Positions 36,189 through 44,430 are shown, counted from the stretch's first letter. The stretch: 64,000 nt of DNA from Comamonas testosteroni (GCF_014076415.1 NZ_CP043568.1:1612001-1676000), one strand, 5' to 3'. Notes: generated by a model not told the origin, from the letters alone. Numbers and translations: made by a program.

Positions 36189-37292
36189 ATGCAAATACTG
36201 ACCGGAAAATGGGCGGCCCCTTTGGGTGCAGCAGCCTTGAGCCTGATGAGCAGTGCGGCATCAGGACAGCATCTGTTCGATGCTTTGCCTCCTTTGCCCA
36301 AGGTGGCTCCCTTGATGGCCCCGACGGAGCTGCACGGTGATACACAGGGCGATATCCGTTTCAAGTCCAGCAGCCCGTATGACCTCGATGTGCTGCTCGG
36401 TCAGCCTGCCAAGGCAGAGGCAACCATGGGTATGGGAAAGCTGTTCCTGCCAAAGGGGGCCAGCGAGAAGAAGCAGGTGCCGGCCATGGTTGTCCTGCCC
36501 GGTGGCGCGGGGGCCATTCCCGGGCGCGAGAGCGAAACGGCCCAGATGCTGGCCGACAACGGCATAGCTGCGCTGTTGGTCGATAACTTCAAGCCGCGTG
36601 GCATCAGCGAAGACATGCCTTATGCGCTCAAGATCATGGGTACCTCCGAGTTCGATGCCGTGGCCGATGCCTATGCCGCACTCAAGGCCTTGAACAAGCA
36701 CCCTGCCATCGATGGCTGGCGTATCGGGGTGATGGGATTTTCCAAAGGCGGAATTGCGGCACGCATGAGCCTGGATGCACGCATTCGCGACAAGCTGGCG
36801 CCTTTCATCCAGCCCTTTGCCTTGCACGTGGACTTTTACGGGCCTTGCTATGCGCTGCTGCAGTCACGCAAGACCACGGGTTCGCCCCTGCTCAGCTTCA
36901 GAGCGGGGGAGGATGCATCGAATGATCTGGTGGCCTGTGCGCAGCAGGAAAAAATCCTGCGTGAGGCGGGCTCCGAGGTCAGTACCGTGGTTTATGCCAG
37001 AGCAGGCCATGATTGGGAAAGCGACAAGCCACGAGAGATGACGAATCGCCCCTACCTGTCCGGCTGCACGATAGAGTTCAATGACAAGGACTTTCCCGTC
37101 CTCAATGGCCAGTTGCTGATTCCCGCCGGGGCCCAATCCGACCGCCAGACCCGCTACAGAATTCGGGTGCAGAGCGGCAAGGCTCTGGGGGACTGCGTCA
37201 AGGTGGGCTATATCGCCGGGCGCGATGAAACAGCACGCAGTCTGGCCGGAAAGCAGTTGCTGCAGTTTCTCAAGGTAAAGTTCGAGCAGTAG
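36189..37292 (+). CDS. Exported dienelactone-hydrolase-like alpha/beta hydrolase
   Basis: A 367-residue protein with a signal peptide (LGAAALSLMSSAASG, cut near residue 27). The alpha/beta hydrolase core carries a Ser nucleophile elbow, GVMGFSKGGIAARM, near residue 182. A His in ARAGHDWES near residue 275 is a candidate for the triad. The VVLPGGAGAIPG strand near residue 100 would supply the oxyanion region. It resembles the dienelactone hydrolase family but has an unusually long C-terminal tail with two Cys (SGCTIEF, GDCVKVG). It lies between two terminators, so it is probably its own unit. Periplasmic hydrolysis of a steroid ester or conjugate is a guess. Confidence 0.72.
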   Translation: MQILTGKWAAPLGAAALSLMSSAASGQHLFDALPPLPKVAPLMAPTELHGDTQGDIRFKSSSPYDLDVLLGQPAKAEATMGMGKLFLPKGASEKKQVPAMVVLPGGAGAIPGRESETAQMLADNGIAALLVDNFKPRGISEDMPYALKIMGTSEFDAVADAYAALKALNKHPAIDGWRIGVMGFSKGGIAARMSLDARIRDKLAPFIQPFALHVDFYGPCYALLQSRKTTGSPLLSFRAGEDASNDLVACAQQEKILREAGSEVSTVVYARAGHDWESDKPREMTNRPYLSGCTIEFNDKDFPVLNGQLLIPAGAQSDRQTRYRIRVQSGKALGDCVKVGYIAGRDETARSLAGKQLLQFLKVKFEQ

Positions 37293-37314
37293 ACAGGACT
37301 AGGCTGAAAAGCAG

Positions 37315-37339
37315 AAGGCCGGCAAATGCCGGCCTTTTT
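37315..37339 (+). terminator. Intrinsic terminator after the exported hydrolase
   Basis: AAGGCCGGC (37315-37323), loop AAAT, GCCGGCCTT (37328-37336), then TTT. It is 22 bp past the stop. Confidence 0.88.
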
Positions 37340-37410
37340 CAAGTGTCAGATTTTCCCGAAGTTCTTTTCATGAAACGTAGGCTTCTAGCAATGGAGTCGT
37401 GCGGAAACAG

Positions 37411-37439
37411 AAAAGCCGCGCAGCATGGCCGCGCGGCTT
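37411..37439 (-). terminator. Intrinsic terminator of the minus-strand RND operon
   Basis: On the minus strand AAGCCGCGC, a 9-base loop and GCGCGGCTT, then TT (arms at 37431-37439 and 37413-37421). It lies 21 bp past the SnoaL-like stop codon. Confidence 0.8.
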
Positions 37440-37459
37440 GACTGATGGAGTGTGGCAGC

Positions 37460-37918
37460 TCAGGTACCGGGCTGCAGCACGGAGCGCTCACCGATCTCAA
37501 GCAGCATGGTCATGCTGCGTTTCTGGATGCGCCAGCCTTCGGGCAGCCTTACCCATTCGTCTTCATAGAAGCCGATGGCGTCGTAGCGCAGATGACTGCG
37601 CTGGCCCAGTCCCTGATGCGCGGCTCGCACCTGAATCCTGCTGAGCGGGCGCAGCGGGTCGCCGGCATCGACTTCCAGATTGCCCAGCAGATGCTGGGTG
37701 GGGCCGCAGCCGTCAAGGTGGGTGCTGATCATGCGGCGGACCTTGGCGATCCCTTCGCAGATGTAGCTGCCACCGTAGACCGTGGTGCAGTCAGGTGTGA
37801 ACACCTGCTGCAGCAAGTCCCAGTTGCGTGTGTCGCAGGCCGTTGCGTAGCGGGTCAGGGTCTGGGCCAGAGCATGTTCAAGAAGAACCTGCTCCAGCGT
37901 GCTTGTTGCGGTCTGCAT
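37460..37918 (-). CDS. SnoaL-like NTF2-fold protein
   Basis: A 152-residue NTF2-fold protein of the SnoaL_4/LinA-like type. RYATACDTRNWDLLQQVFTPDC near residue 23 contains the conserved Asp region, and the C-terminal strand WRIQKRSMTMLLE is typical. The ATG at 37918 shares its A with the stop of the RND gene (TGATG), so translation is coupled to the transporter. It is the last gene of the YCF48-RND-SnoaL operon. Small cone-fold proteins can be isomerases, hydratases or binding proteins; given the steroid setting a steroid ligand is possible. No catalytic residue set can be assigned from sequence alone. Confidence 0.78.
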   Translation of the reverse strand: MQTATSTLEQVLLEHALAQTLTRYATACDTRNWDLLQQVFTPDCTTVYGGSYICEGIAKVRRMISTHLDGCGPTQHLLGNLEVDAGDPLRPLSRIQVRAAHQGLGQRSHLRYDAIGFYEDEWVRLPEGWRIQKRSMTMLLEIGERSVLQPGT

Positions 37919-40401
37919 CACACTTTGCCGCTCACGGATGACTGGGGTTCGGGTTTGAGCATGCCGCCTGCGTGGCTGATGCCGCCGACGCTGCCTGCAG
38001 CATGGGCATGTCTGGGCTGCCGGTGCAGGCGCTTGACGCGTGCCCTGGCTTCCGCTGCGCCCACATTCAGCCAGTAGGCCATGGCAGGCAGCAGGAAGAT
38101 CGCGCCCAGCATGTTCACCAGGAACATGAAGGCCAGCAAGATGCCCATGTCGGCCTGGAACTTCAGTGCCGAGAACGCCCAGGTGCCCACGCCTATGGAC
38201 ATGGTCAGTGCTGTGAAGATGGCGGCGTTGCCGCGCTGGCGCATGGCTTCATAGAAGGCCTCGCGCAGCGTGATGTCCCGCTCGCGCAGCTCATGCTGCA
38301 TGCTCTCGAACAGATAGATGCCGTAGTCCACGCCCACACCCACGCCCAGCGCCACCACGGGCAGCGTAGGGACCTTCAGGCCAATGCCCAGCATGGCCAT
38401 CAAGGCATTGCAGAGTATGGAGACGATGGCCAGGGGCACGACAATGCACAGCACGGCGCGCCAGCTGCGGAAGGTCAGCCAGCACAGCAGCGTGATGGCG
38501 CCGAAGATGGAGCCCAGCATCTGCACTTCGGCATGTTCCACGGCCTCGTTGGTTGCGACCGCCACGCCGGCGTTGCCGCCAGCCAGCAGGAACTTGACGT
38601 TGGGCGTCTTGTCTGCGGCGATGAAATCACGCACTTCATTGACGACATGGGTCAGCGTGGCGCCTTCGTGGTCCTTGAGGAAGACCTGCAGATTGATGAC
38701 CTTGCAGCCCTCTGTGTTCAGGCCCAGATCGGGAGATAGTGCCTTGGCGCCCGAACGCAACGCGGCTTCGGTGCGCTGCAGAGCTGCCCAGCGGGGGTTG
38801 CCCTCGTTGTTGCTGGAGGCCGCGATCTTGGCCAGACCGGAGACGGTGGAGACAGATTGCACGCCGTCAACCCGGCGCATGCGCGACTCAAAGCGCTCCA
38901 CGGCGTTCATCACCTGCCAGTTAAGGCAGCCTTCGTCGAGGTTGGAGGTTTCGACGAAGACGGACAGCACGTCCATGCCTATGGAATAGCTGCCGATGAT
39001 GGTGTCGTTGTCGCGGTTGTAGCGTGACTCGGCGCGCAGCTCGGGAGCTCCGGTGCCCACATCACCTGTCAGCAGATTGCGCGATTCGTAGGTGCCGGCG
39101 GCCAGCAGCAGCAGCGATACCACCAGAGTCAGCATGGCGGGCTTGCCTTCGGCCAGTGCCGACAGCTTCCACCAGATGGGATTACGGCCATTGGCTGAGG
39201 AGGAGGGGGCTTGCATGGCCTTTTTTTCCAGGCGCAGATTGGCCAGCACCGCGGGCAGGAACACCTTGTTGGTGATGATCATCAGCAGCACGCCCATGCA
39301 GGCGGTCAGGCCCAGCTCGTGCACGATGGGGATGTCGATCAGCATGATGACCATGAAGCCCAGGGCATTGGTCAGCAGCGCCAGGGCTCCGGGAATGGCC
39401 AGCTTGCGAATCGCGTTCTCGGCGGCCAGCCTGGAGCTTAGGCCGGCGCGCACATCATGCTTCCAGGCACCCGTCATCTGCACCGCATGGGATACGCCGA
39501 TGGAGAAGATCAGAAAGGGAACCAGGATCGACATGGGGTCGATGCCGTAGCCGATCAGCGGCAAAATGCCCAGCAGCCATATCACGGGCAGCAGTGCCAC
39601 TGCCAGGCCCACCACCGTGAGGTTGGTGGACTTGGTATACATGCGCAGCATGATGGCGGTGATGACGAACGCAATGGCGAAGAAGGTCATCACGGTGGTC
39701 AGGCCGTCCATCACATCGCCCAGTACCTTGGAAAAACCAATGATGTGGATGGAGATGTCCTTGCTTTCGAACTTGCTGCGGATCTCTTCCAGGCGCTGCG
39801 CAACCTTGTGATAGTCAAGTTTTTCGCCGGTCTTTGGGTCGACCTCGAGCAGGTCGGCGCGCACCATGGCGGACTTCAGGTCGTTGCTGACCAGAGAGCC
39901 GATCTGGCCGGACTTGGCCACGTTGGAGCGTACCTGGGCCAGGCCTTGTTCGTTGGCCTCGAAGCGTGAAGGAATCAGTACCTCGCCCACGTAGCCGTCT
40001 TCGGTGATCTCGATGTATTTCACGTTCGGTGTGAACAGCGAATACACCTGACCGCGGTTGACGCCCGGGGTGAAGAAGACCTCGTCCGTCACGCCGCGCA
40101 GTGCTTCGAGGAATTCCTTGTTGTAGATATCGCCTTGCCGGCCCTTCCATTCAACACTCACCAGAATCCGGTTGGCTCCGGAGAAGGTGGCTGCATGCTT
40201 GAGAAATGCCGTCATGTACTCATGACGCATGGGGATCAACTTGTTGAAGCCCGGATCCAGGTGCGTGCGCATGGCCGAGACAGCCAGCAGTGCCGTGGCA
40301 ATCAGCGTCAGCACGACGATGGACTTGCTCCACGAGATCAGCCAGCGTGCCGTGGATGCAATAAACCGGTCCAGCCGGCTGGTGGGTTCGCTCAGAGTCA
40401 T
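37918..40401 (-). CDS. RND/MMPL-superfamily transporter
   Basis: An 827-residue inner-membrane protein with two repeats, each a large periplasmic loop followed by a block of transmembrane helices. TM1 is near residues 24-44 (SIVVLTLIATALLAVSAM). Two sterol-sensing-like helix blocks occur at about 210-400 and 620-790. The GVGVDYGIYLFESMQ segment near residue 705 carries the acidic residue used for proton coupling in MMPL proteins. The ATG overlaps the stop of the YCF48 gene (ATGA). Together with the DUF1329 and DUF1302 proteins it could form an envelope-spanning import or export path for steroids; direction is unknown. Confidence 0.88.
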   Translation of the reverse strand: MTLSEPTSRLDRFIASTARWLISWSKSIVVLTLIATALLAVSAMRTHLDPGFNKLIPMRHEYMTAFLKHAATFSGANRILVSVEWKGRQGDIYNKEFLEALRGVTDEVFFTPGVNRGQVYSLFTPNVKYIEITEDGYVGEVLIPSRFEANEQGLAQVRSNVAKSGQIGSLVSNDLKSAMVRADLLEVDPKTGEKLDYHKVAQRLEEIRSKFESKDISIHIIGFSKVLGDVMDGLTTVMTFFAIAFVITAIMLRMYTKSTNLTVVGLAVALLPVIWLLGILPLIGYGIDPMSILVPFLIFSIGVSHAVQMTGAWKHDVRAGLSSRLAAENAIRKLAIPGALALLTNALGFMVIMLIDIPIVHELGLTACMGVLLMIITNKVFLPAVLANLRLEKKAMQAPSSSANGRNPIWWKLSALAEGKPAMLTLVVSLLLLAAGTYESRNLLTGDVGTGAPELRAESRYNRDNDTIIGSYSIGMDVLSVFVETSNLDEGCLNWQVMNAVERFESRMRRVDGVQSVSTVSGLAKIAASSNNEGNPRWAALQRTEAALRSGAKALSPDLGLNTEGCKVINLQVFLKDHEGATLTHVVNEVRDFIAADKTPNVKFLLAGGNAGVAVATNEAVEHAEVQMLGSIFGAITLLCWLTFRSWRAVLCIVVPLAIVSILCNALMAMLGIGLKVPTLPVVALGVGVGVDYGIYLFESMQHELRERDITLREAFYEAMRQRGNAAIFTALTMSIGVGTWAFSALKFQADMGILLAFMFLVNMLGAIFLLPAMAYWLNVGAAEARARVKRLHRQPRHAHAAGSVGGISHAGGMLKPEPQSSVSGKV

Positions 40402-41405
40402 TGAGTCGCTCCTTGGGCAGCCTGAGCGTTTGCCTTGGCTTGTTGTGGTGGGGGAAAGGCTTGCAGGCCTGCGTCGCTGGACATCCAGCCGCTGTCGGGG
40501 CCGGTCAGCACAATGTCGGTCAGGGTGGCGCGGCCCTTGGCGCGTTGCAGGCTGAAGCTCTTGCCGCCATCCCTGCTCAGGCCGAGCATGCTGCCCTGTC
40601 CTACCAGGATGATGGTTCCGTCCTTTTCCTGGGCATGGCCGAAGAAGGAGACCGGAGCCTGAATCGTCGACTTGACCCATTGCGCGCCCGGTGCGGCCTG
40701 CACAAAGGCGTTGCCGCGCATGCCATAGATCAGCCAGCCGCCGTCGCGTGTAGCCATGGCGTTGTAGAAAGATCCGTTGTAGAACCCGGGCTCGATCTGC
40801 CAGCTGGCTCCGGAGTCCTCGGACTTGATGACCAGGCCGCGCTCGCCCACGATCAGCCAGTGCTTGCCATCTTCGGAGCTGGCAATGCGGTTCATGTGCT
40901 TGTCCTCCACCTCTGAGGGCAGGGGCAACTGCTCCCAGGTCTGACCGCTATCCTTGGAGGTAATGGCGCGGCCGAAGGCGCCGACACTGATCCAGTCGCC
41001 CGAAGGAAGGCGCGCGATCGACATCAGAGGCTCTCCGTTTTCCTTGGAGAACGCGACTTCCTCCCAGGTGCTGCCGCCGTCCTTGGTACGCAGAATCCAG
41101 CCTTCGTGACCAACGGCAAAGCCGGCTTTCTTGTCGGGAGCAAAAGCCATGTTGACGATGAGCGCCTGACGCTGTTCCTTGAGCTGCGCCTGCTGCCAGT
41201 GAGCTCCCTTGTCGTCCGAGTACAGGATTTCACCGAGTGCGCCGGCTGTCAGCAGACGATCGCCCACCTGTGTGATGGTGTTGAAGTGACTGCGCTCGAT
41301 GCCAATGGTGGTGGGGGCCAGGGGGGGCGGTGTGCGGGGCGCAAAGGCGAGCGCTGAGGCAAAGGCCACCAATGCTGCTGCGCCTATACCGACGGCTGTT
41401 TTCAC
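40398..41405 (-). CDS. YCF48/BNR-repeat beta-propeller-like exported protein
   Basis: A 335-residue exported protein with a signal peptide (GIGAAALVAFASALAFA, cut near residue 22). Repeated Asp-box-like motifs follow: SDDKGAHWQQ, TKDGGSTWEE, SKDSGQTWEQ, SEDSGASWQ and SRDGGKSFS. These suggest a six- to seven-bladed beta-propeller as in YCF48/HCF136-type proteins. AAGGAGACAAC precedes the start. It heads the minus-strand operon with the RND transporter, and operator site C lies 79 bp upstream. YCF48-like proteins next to RND genes are common and are thought to assist periplasmic assembly or substrate handover; here that is inference. Confidence 0.85.
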   Translation of the reverse strand: MKTAVGIGAAALVAFASALAFAPRTPPPLAPTTIGIERSHFNTITQVGDRLLTAGALGEILYSDDKGAHWQQAQLKEQRQALIVNMAFAPDKKAGFAVGHEGWILRTKDGGSTWEEVAFSKENGEPLMSIARLPSGDWISVGAFGRAITSKDSGQTWEQLPLPSEVEDKHMNRIASSEDGKHWLIVGERGLVIKSEDSGASWQIEPGFYNGSFYNAMATRDGGWLIYGMRGNAFVQAAPGAQWVKSTIQAPVSFFGHAQEKDGTIILVGQGSMLGLSRDGGKSFSLQRAKGRATLTDIVLTGPDSGWMSSDAGLQAFPPPQQAKANAQAAQGATQ

Positions 41406-41484
41406 GTTGTCTCCTTATTGATTCGTACACGCTGTGCATGTATTGCAAACACGGGTGCAGGTTCTTGATTTGGAGCTTCAGCAA

Positions 41485-41504
41485 CATCGTCCGAATGGAC
41501 GTTT
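41485..41504. promoter_or_regulatory. Candidate steroid-regulon operator, site C
   Basis: CATCGTC (41485-41491), spacer CGAATG, GACGTTT (41498-41504). The core matches 9 of 10. It lies 79 bp from the start of the minus-strand YCF48-RND operon, in the same gap as site F. Confidence 0.55.
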
Positions 41505-41539
41505 GCCCGGAGAATTAGGGGTATGTACGGGGCCGGCTT

Positions 41540-41559
41540 TTTAGTCTCTACAGACGATG
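41540..41559. promoter_or_regulatory. Candidate steroid-regulon operator, site F
   Basis: TTTAGTC (41540-41546), spacer TCTACA, GACGATG (41553-41559). The core matches 9 of 10. It lies 56 bp before the thiolase-fold gene. Together with site C it gives each side of this divergent promoter its own copy. Confidence 0.55.
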
Positions 41560-41615
41560 GATTCGGTCTGCTTCATTTACACAATGAATGCACACTTTCT
41601 TGGTAAGGGAGACAT

Positions 41616-42830
41616 ATGGGTTTGCAAGGAAAAGCGGCGCTGGTTGGCGTCGCGCAGTACAAGCCGCAGAAGTACGCAACGGCGCCGCGCATGTTCCATC
41701 TGGAACAGGTGGCCGACCTGACGCTGCAGGCTCTGGAGGACGCCGGCATGGAGCTGTCCGAAGTGGACGGTCTGATCACCAGCGCCCCGCACTTTCATGA
41801 AGCCAGCTGCTTTGTGCCGGCCATGGCAGGCGAGTACCTGGGCGTGCGCCTGAACTTTGCCGAAGTGGTCGACCTCGGAGGGGCCAGCTCCGTGGCCATG
41901 GTCTGGCGTGCGGCGGCCGCGATCGAGCTGGGGCTGTGCAACACCGTGGTCTGCGTTCTGCCGTCGCGCATGGCACCGATCTCCGAACATGACGACCACA
42001 TCAAGGAGGTCATGAAGGCCAGCCGCTTCGGTGGCCACAGCACCCGCTTTGGAGCTCCCGAGGCCGAGATGGACCTGCCCTACGGTCACATGGCACAGAA
42101 CACCGGCTACGCCATGATCGCCCAGCGCTACGGCGCGGTCCATGGCTACGACGCGGCCGCTCTGGCGCGCATCAGCGTGGACCAGCGCTTCAATGCCTGT
42201 CACAACCCCGATGCCATGTTCTACGGTCAGCCCATCACCGTGGATGACGTGCTGAACTCGCGCATGGTGGCCGACCCTTTGCATGTGCTGGAAATCGTGC
42301 TGCCGGCTGCAGGCGGCGGCGCCATGATCGTCACCCGCGCCGACCGCGCCAGAACCACCAGACATCGCCCTGTCAGCATCGTCGGCTGCGGCGAGCATGT
42401 GAGCAGCAAGTCGCCCACCTATATGGCCGACATGCTCCAGACCCCCATCGGTCCGGCCTCTGCCAAGGCTTTCGAAATGGCGGGCATGCGCCCTTCCGAC
42501 ATGCATATGGCGCAGATTTATGACTGCTACACGATTACCGTGATGCTGACACTGGAGGACGCGGGCTTTTGCGAGAAGGGCAAGGGCATGGACTTTCTGC
42601 GCAACAACGATTTCACCTTCAAGGGCAACTTCCCCATGAACACCCATGGCGGCCAGCTGAGCTTCGGCCAGTCCGGCACGGCGGGCGGCATGTCCCAGGT
42701 GATCGAAGCGGTGCACCAGATTCAGGGGCGTGCCGGCGACAGGCAGCTGGGTCGCAATGATCTGGCCTATGTGTCCGGCACCGGTGGCGTGATGAGCGAG
42801 CAGGGCGCCTTGATCCTGCGGGGAGCATAA
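41616..42830 (+). CDS. Thiolase-fold lipid-transfer/aldolase protein, second copy
   Basis: A 404-residue thiolase-superfamily protein of the SCP2/Ltp type. The N-terminus is GKAALVGVAQYKPQKYA, and near residue 340 it has NFPMNTHGGQLSFGQ, the counterpart of the segment in the 23437 product. It lies 4 bp before a DUF35-MaoC gene, repeating the aldolase-plus-hydratase pairing of the side-chain operon. In bile-acid degraders the first cycle uses a separate aldolase to release acetyl-CoA and a C22 aldehyde, so this is a good candidate for that step. GGGAGACAT precedes the start and site F lies upstream. Confidence 0.82.
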   Translation: MGLQGKAALVGVAQYKPQKYATAPRMFHLEQVADLTLQALEDAGMELSEVDGLITSAPHFHEASCFVPAMAGEYLGVRLNFAEVVDLGGASSVAMVWRAAAAIELGLCNTVVCVLPSRMAPISEHDDHIKEVMKASRFGGHSTRFGAPEAEMDLPYGHMAQNTGYAMIAQRYGAVHGYDAAALARISVDQRFNACHNPDAMFYGQPITVDDVLNSRMVADPLHVLEIVLPAAGGGAMIVTRADRARTTRHRPVSIVGCGEHVSSKSPTYMADMLQTPIGPASAKAFEMAGMRPSDMHMAQIYDCYTITVMLTLEDAGFCEKGKGMDFLRNNDFTFKGNFPMNTHGGQLSFGQSGTAGGMSQVIEAVHQIQGRAGDRQLGRNDLAYVSGTGGVMSEQGALILRGA

Positions 42831-42834
42831 GAAC

Positions 42835-43773
42835 ATGGCTTGGAACAAACCTCTGCCCCATCCCACGGAAATTTCTGCGCCGTACTGGGAAGGTCTCAAG
42901 GCCCACGAAGTGCGCATCCAGCAATGCGATCGCGGACATTCGCTGTTTTTCCCGCGTACCCATTGCCCCACTTGCGGATCGCGCTCCCTGAAGTGGAGCA
43001 AGGTGTCGGGCGAGGGTACGCTCTACAGCTTCACCATCGCGCGCATTCCCACCATGCCCGAGTTCACGGACGAGATGCCCCAGGCCCTGGCCGTGGTCGA
43101 ACTCCGTGAAGGCGTGCGCATCAACACCACCATGGTCGGCGTGGCTCCCGAGGCGCTGAAGGTGGGCATGGAGGTGCGTCCCGTGTTTGACGAACGCCCC
43201 GGCGAGGTCACCCTGCTGCGCTTTACCGCCCATGGGGGCAGCCATCCGAGCGTCATCAAGGCAGACGCCGAGGCCGAGGTTGCCGTGGTGGAGCAGGCTG
43301 GCGCGGCCAAGCGCAAGATCTCCGTCAAGGACATCGAGGCCATGAAGTCGCTGGTGTCCGAGGAGTACAGCCCCTGGTCCAACGAGTTCACCGTGAGCCA
43401 GGAAGTCATCAACGAGTTCGCCAGGCTCTCGGGCGATGACTACTGGATTCACACCGATCCCGTGCAGGCACGTGAGAAAAGCCCGTTCGGTACCACCATC
43501 GCCCATGGCGCCCTGGTTCAGGTGCTGGCCAGCCAGCTCAGGATTCCGCTGGACTACGAGGTGGTGGACTTCAACAACATGGTCAACTATGGCTCGGACC
43601 GCCTGCGCTTCCCGACCCCCGTGCCCTCCGGCTGCAAGATCCGTGCGCGGGCCCGCATCAAGGCCGTGGAGCAGGTCAAGAGCGGCGTGCAGGCGACGAT
43701 GGAGCTCAACATCCACGTGGTCGGTCAGGACCGTCCGGCCGTCATCAACGACCTGGTGATTCTCTACATGTGA
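42835..43773 (+). CDS. DUF35-MaoC fusion hydratase (reverse domain order)
   Basis: A 312-residue fusion in which the DUF35 part comes first (about residues 10-135) and the MaoC hotdog second (about 165-312), the opposite order to the 20921 protein. The first zinc-ribbon knuckle reads CDRGH, so its second Cys is replaced; the second, CPTCG, is intact. The MaoC half carries the hydratase-2 motif FARLSGDDYWIHTDP with GTTIAHGAL, including the catalytic Asp and His. It is thus likely a self-contained enoyl-CoA hydratase that also docks its aldolase partner encoded just before. First-cycle side-chain hydration is inferred. Confidence 0.83.
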   Translation: MAWNKPLPHPTEISAPYWEGLKAHEVRIQQCDRGHSLFFPRTHCPTCGSRSLKWSKVSGEGTLYSFTIARIPTMPEFTDEMPQALAVVELREGVRINTTMVGVAPEALKVGMEVRPVFDERPGEVTLLRFTAHGGSHPSVIKADAEAEVAVVEQAGAAKRKISVKDIEAMKSLVSEEYSPWSNEFTVSQEVINEFARLSGDDYWIHTDPVQAREKSPFGTTIAHGALVQVLASQLRIPLDYEVVDFNNMVNYGSDRLRFPTPVPSGCKIRARARIKAVEQVKSGVQATMELNIHVVGQDRPAVINDLVILYM

Positions 43774-43782
43774 TCGCCACAG

Positions 43783-43812
43783 CCCGCCCTTTGAGGGCGG
43801 GTGTTTCAGTTT
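43783..43812 (+). terminator. First hairpin after the aldolase/hydratase pair
   Basis: CCCGCCC (43783-43789), TTTGA loop region, GGGCGGG (43795-43801), followed by TGTTTCAGTTT. It is a weaker terminator than the one 42 bp downstream. Confidence 0.6.
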
Positions 43813-43824
43813 CTTCAAGGGTTG

Positions 43825-43853
43825 GGGCTTTGCGCAGGCAAAGCCCTTTTTTT
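43825..43853 (+). terminator. Strong intrinsic terminator
   Basis: GGGCTTTGC (43825-43833), loop GCAG, GCAAAGCCC (43838-43846), then seven T. It separates the aldolase/hydratase unit from the small secreted protein gene. Confidence 0.92.
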
Positions 43854-44123
43854 GCGGCCATCCACAGATGGGTTGCTTGCTCTGTGGCAGTAAAAAATGT
43901 CAGAAAACTGGCTTTTTACCTATACGTGATAAGCGCTGACAGCTATCAAATTGTGAAGCTTGTACGTACCAGCAGCCCAAGCCATGCGATGGCGCCACCG
44001 AGGGCGTCGATCTGGGGTTGCCACCTAAGTAAATACCTGCTCATCAAAATGGACGATGTTGCGTTTTCCGTGCTGGCCATACTGCAAACCAGAAAGGCCA
44101 TAGAGCCTGCACAGGAGACACGC
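43854..44123. other. Leader region of the small secreted protein gene
   Basis: There is no gene between the terminator and 44124. The stretch holds an AAGCGCTGACAGCTATCAAA segment (43931-43950), which resembles a short dispersed sequence I associate with Comamonadaceae genomes. Operator site E lies at its end, and the gene's ribosome site is CAGGAGACACGC. Confidence 0.45.
44039..44058. promoter_or_regulatory. Candidate steroid-regulon operator, site E
   Basis: GCTCATC (44039-44045), spacer AAAATG, GACGATG (44052-44058). The core matches 9 of 10. It lies 65 bp before the ATG of the 67-residue secreted protein. Confidence 0.5.
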
Positions 44124-44327
44124 ATGAAAACCTCTTTTCGCTGGATGAATGCACTTCGCACAGTGTCGCTGGCTGCTGCGGCACTGGCGTTGTACCTGCC
44201 TGCCATGAATCTGCCGCAGGGTGCCGCGGTGGCGGCGCAGGCTGATTCGGCGCTCAAGCTGCCCGCCGGCATCGTGCTGGCCAGTGCCCAGGCCTCCTGG
44301 AGCGCGGTCTTTGCATCGGGCTATTGA
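44124..44327 (+). CDS. Small exported protein of unknown function
   Basis: A 67-residue protein with a strong signal peptide: basic start MKTSFRWMNALR, then hydrophobic VSLAAAALALYLPA. Cleavage is possible near residue 39 (AVAAQA), leaving about 28 residues, ADSALKLPAGIVLASAQ and onward. CAGGAGACACGC is an excellent ribosome site, which argues that the short frame is real. It is isolated between a strong terminator and the siderophore receptor. Operator site E lies upstream, so it may be co-expressed with steroid genes. It has no known family, Cys residues or metal motifs. It could also be a small membrane protein if the signal is not cleaved. Confidence 0.6.
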   Translation: MKTSFRWMNALRTVSLAAAALALYLPAMNLPQGAAVAAQADSALKLPAGIVLASAQASWSAVFASGY

Positions 44328-44393
44328 GTCTCGCCAGACCTTTGAATCCTGCGGATTCTTGTTCGCTACTCGACTTTGATCTCTGGGTGATTT

Positions 44394-44411
44394 CTGTACT
44401 GTAAAGTACAG
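44394..44411. repeat. Perfect 7-bp inverted repeat before the receptor gene
   Basis: CTGTACT (44394-44400), GTAA, AGTACAG (44405-44411). It directly abuts the candidate Fur box and might be a second operator or a promoter hairpin. Confidence 0.4.
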
Positions 44412-44430
44412 GTAAATGAGACTGATTCTC
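44412..44430 (+). promoter_or_regulatory. Candidate Fur box
   Basis: GTAAATGAGACTGATTCTC matches the 19-bp Fur consensus at 13 positions by eye, including the ATGA and ATT-TC cores. It lies 115 bp before a siderophore-type receptor gene, the expected setting for iron repression. Confidence 0.55.

Noticed and set aside
42379..42394. TCGTC-GGCTGC-GGCGA inside the thiolase-fold gene at 41616
   Set aside because: It scores 9 of 10 for the core dyad but lies in coding DNA with no promoter context; roughly two chance matches are expected in the window.
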